64,000 nucleotides of DNA from Takakia lepidozioides (taxonomy: Eukaryota; Streptophyta; Takakiopsida; Takakiales; Takakiaceae), in the NCBI GenBank assembly GCA_030704615.1, contig CM060734.1, positions 42,298,042 through 42,362,041 of the forward strand, written 5' to 3'. Positions 61,577 through 64,000 of the stretch are shown one piece after another. The position numbers and the translations under genes were made by a program. The notes beneath the pieces were generated by a model that was given only the letters and a program-made list of their open reading frames with translations, did not search any database and had not been told where the DNA came from. How positions within the stretch are numbered: the first letter of the stretch is position 1; each line of letters opens with the position of its first letter.

Positions 61577-62869
61577 CTAGCTCAGGAATCCGATTGCAAA
61601 AACTTGTATTGTACAAAAATTTGTTATAAAAGAAATGGGTTCCAAATGTTGTGTGTCCTATTTTGTTTGGAATGGTGATGCATGTATGGTTGGCTAGTGT
61701 GTAGAATGCATGCTAGCTTACAAAAGTGGAGAGGTGGGTAATTGGTTTAATCGTGTGTTTGCGCAGTGCCGAAATCGGGTGACTCCCATCCAAGGGGCAA
61801 GGAAACATGCGCCTTCTTTGGGAGTTCACATGCTAGTGCGCACCTGGCGCGTGCGCGTACTATAAACTGCGCTACCGAGGTGGTTGCCTTGTAGTGCGGG
61901 CTAACGCGGAAGCTATGTGCTTCTGTTCACGTACTATAATCGTGTAGCTTCGGGACGAAGTCGTAGTGCGGCTTCGACGTGTTCCCGTACCTCAGGCCAG
62001 CATTCCAAGACGGACCCAATTGTAGTGATTGGGGCGCACGGTTGGTTCAAGGTTATCTTCCTAGTCAAAGGGGGTTCGAGGTGAACCCTTGCGCAAAGTG
62101 ATGCCAAAAGCGGCATCAGGAGCGATCGCAAGCAATGATGTTGCAGTAAGGCGATTCGATCCTCGGGGAGGATCGTTCCTTGACCTTGAAGAAGGCCAAG
62201 AAGAGTGCACTGGGAGGAGCTTGAGAGGCTCCACCCCTGGCTGGGACTTGGAGGAAGTCGGCCGAACTAGCTAGTGGAGAGTAGAGTCAAGTGTGGGGTT
62301 TGGTTCTTTGCCATGGGACGCCATGGTACGGAAACAAACTCCTTGATGTGGGACGCCAAATCTTGGATGTTCGTTTCTACAAAATGGACAAGTCGATGAG
62401 GACATCGACTCCCTGTTGGTAGGGGTGTGTGTCGCGGCCCTTTGCCTTGAGGGCAGGGGGTCGGGACACATGAGGGGCTGCCCCTGTGGTGGGGGCAACG
62501 GCAGCGATAGGTATGGGGGGGCTGAAGCACCCTTGAGTGCCCAAGGCACTCAAGAAGGCGGAGGCGCTCACTAGGTGGAGCCCCGCACACCGGGTTGCGG
62601 TGGGGGTGGCTCCACAAGGGGTGGTGGTAGCTTAGCGGGACTTAGTGGGGGTGGCATAGGACTCACCATGGGGGCGGAGACCTTGTGGTGGGAGTCGTGG
62701 GGAGTCCTGGGACTCATCACGGTCCATAGGGGCCGTGGTGAGTGGGCCAAGACTCACCGCGACTCATCACCGGGAGTCGAGGGTTTTCGTGGTGGTTCGC
62801 CATAAAATGGCATGGCTGGTTGTGAAACCCCCGCGGACAGCTACAGAAGTATATATAGGGAGTAGTAAC

Positions 62870-63791
62870 CAGTGTTGGGCGGTTCTTGCATTTGTGAAGG
62901 AACCTTCGGGTCCGGTTCCAAAATTATTTCAAAAGAAGGTTCCGGATCCGGTTCCGGTTTTTTTTTATTGAGCCGGTTCCGGTCCGGTTCCGGATCCAAC
63001 TTTTAAACATGGGGGCGGTTCCGGTTACCGGTTAGTTGCTGATAAAAACCATCGGTTCCGGTTAGGTTCCGGTTCTATTTTAAAAATATATTTGTTTAAT
63101 TTAATTATATTTAAAATATTTTATCAGTCCGGTAGATTAAATAGCAGTGTATTCACATATTTGAACTAAAATCCAACGATTTTGTTAGTTTTCACTAACA
63201 CAAAAAAACAAACAAAAATACTCTAAATAAACTGGTAGAAGAAAATGGGTAAAATTTTATGGGTTGAAAGTACTATTCAGCTACCTGGCAAGTATTGGCA
63301 TCTTCAAACATTTTATTAATGAACTTAGCCAGGATATCATGAAGCTGGAGATTGAACCCAAGATCTCATGGCGCTGAAGCATTGAACATAGAATCTCATG
63401 GCCTTCAAGCATTGAACCCAGGATCTCAGGAGCTTAAGAGCATTAAATAAGTTTTTCCCTGGGCCCACCAGCCCCACCAAGGGGTCAAGAACCGGACTTA
63501 GAAGCGCTTTGGTAGGTACTAGAGACATTTAGGGCTACAGCCCCATTTAGGGCTACAGCCCACGGGTGGACCGGAACCGGAACCGGAACCGCTTTGGAGC
63601 TGGAACCGCCGGTTCCCACACATGTGGTCGTAGCTGGAACCGCCGGTTCCGGTTCCCACACAATCCCCAATGAGCGGTTCCGGTTCCGGTTCCGGTTCTG
63701 CACAGGCGGGTCCGGTTCCGGTCCGGTTCCACATAACCGGAACCGGAACCGGCGGTTACCCGGGGCCCAGGCGGGTAACCGCCCAACACTG
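62870..63791. mobile_element. Non-autonomous hAT-type DNA transposon, 922 bp
   Basis: Perfect 15-bp terminal inverted repeats (CAGTGTTGGGCGGTT at the left, its complement at the right) are flanked by an identical 8-bp duplication GTAGTAAC (62862-62869 and 63792-63799). The 5' LTR of the same retroelement has an uninterrupted GGGAGTAGTAACCCC at about 56589-56603, the empty site. Both ends are packed with GGTTCC/GGAACC hexamer repeats. No transposase is encoded. TIR sequence and 8-bp duplication identify the hAT superfamily. Confidence 0.93.
63343..63440. repeat. ~32-bp tandem repeat inside the hAT element, three copies
   Basis: A unit of the form GATCTCATGGCG(C)TGAAGCATTGAACATA recurs three times with small changes (GATCTCATGG, AATCTCATGG and GATCTCAGGA starts). 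Non-coding. Confidence 0.6.
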
Positions 63792-64000
63792 GTAGTAACC
63801 CCGAGAACGGTGCAAGCCCATTGGTGACCAAAAACTAGTGAGTAAGCGAGCGAGCCGGAAAGCGACCAAAGAGTGGGGAGTTGTTTCGGACTGCCAACTA
63901 CCAAAGGGAATTCCCGCTGGTTCCAAATCGGTGGAGGGTTCTTTGGGAGGTCAAAGGGGGACCGTTATGCCCCGGTGAGCAGCCGAAGCTCCAAGTTGGC

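Larger units (their letters stand above)
61556..64000 (+). repeat. 3' LTR of chromovirus B, interrupted by a hAT element and running off the window
   Basis: Starts TGCATGCTTAGCC right after the polypurine tract. Subtracting the 930 bp of hAT insert plus duplication and adding the ~95 bp expected beyond the window gives about 1610 bp, matching the 1607-bp LTR of element A. It contains the CTTGAGTGCC/GGCACTCAAG hairpin (62532-62554) and the TATATATAGGGAG word just before the insert. Confidence 0.9.

Overview
This is plant nuclear DNA. It holds spliced plant genes (a CLAVATA1/BAM-type receptor kinase, a plastid-type beta-amylase and an unrecognised 9-exon gene) in a matrix of Copia and chromodomain Gypsy retrotransposons, LINEs and short DNA transposons. 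Introns are short, with GT/AG borders and intact reading phases. A PPR-gene fragment and a retrotransposon carrying a DNA methyltransferase point, weakly, to a seed-free land plant or a streptophyte relative; the species cannot be named from sequence alone.

Layout. 1-7.1 kb: complete 8-exon CLV1/BAM-like receptor kinase (+), 1003 codons. 7.1-8.2 kb: short convergent spacer. 8.2-15.3 kb: 9-exon gene of unknown function (-), 814 codons, whose 3.4-kb first intron holds LINE debris. 15.3-21.6 kb: intergenic, with a decayed LINE and a PIF/Harbinger-like MITE with TTA target duplications. 21.6-24.1 kb: complete 4-exon beta-amylase (-), 616 codons. 24.1-29.9 kb: mostly featureless spacer. 29.9-30.4 kb: LINE-type 3' tails. 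30.4-33.6 kb: decayed Copia (-) lacking its integrase core.

33.6-46.5 kb is the most unusual part. Two copies of one LTR-type family face each other tail to tail. The + copy carries Gag, an aspartic protease and, in the same reading frame, a C5-cytosine DNA methyltransferase (motifs I, IV with PCQ, VI with ENV, VIII, X). The - copy keeps only gag. Long LTR-like flanks carry a PPR-gene fragment and an unknown 244-codon ORF on one side, and a 2.3-kb C-rich minisatellite on the other. Both outer ends abut truncated Copia elements.

46.5-50.3 kb: Copia element (-) with gag, protease, integrase and RT, cut off inside RT. 50.4-51.5 kb: receptor-kinase pseudogene (-). 52.0-64.0 kb: two chromodomain Gypsy elements (chromoviruses) in inverted orientation. 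The second has an iMet primer site, and its 3' LTR is interrupted by a 922-bp hAT-type element with a perfect 8-bp duplication; the other LTR of that element preserves the empty site. The host genes look functional. Every retroelement here carries stops, frameshifts or truncations.
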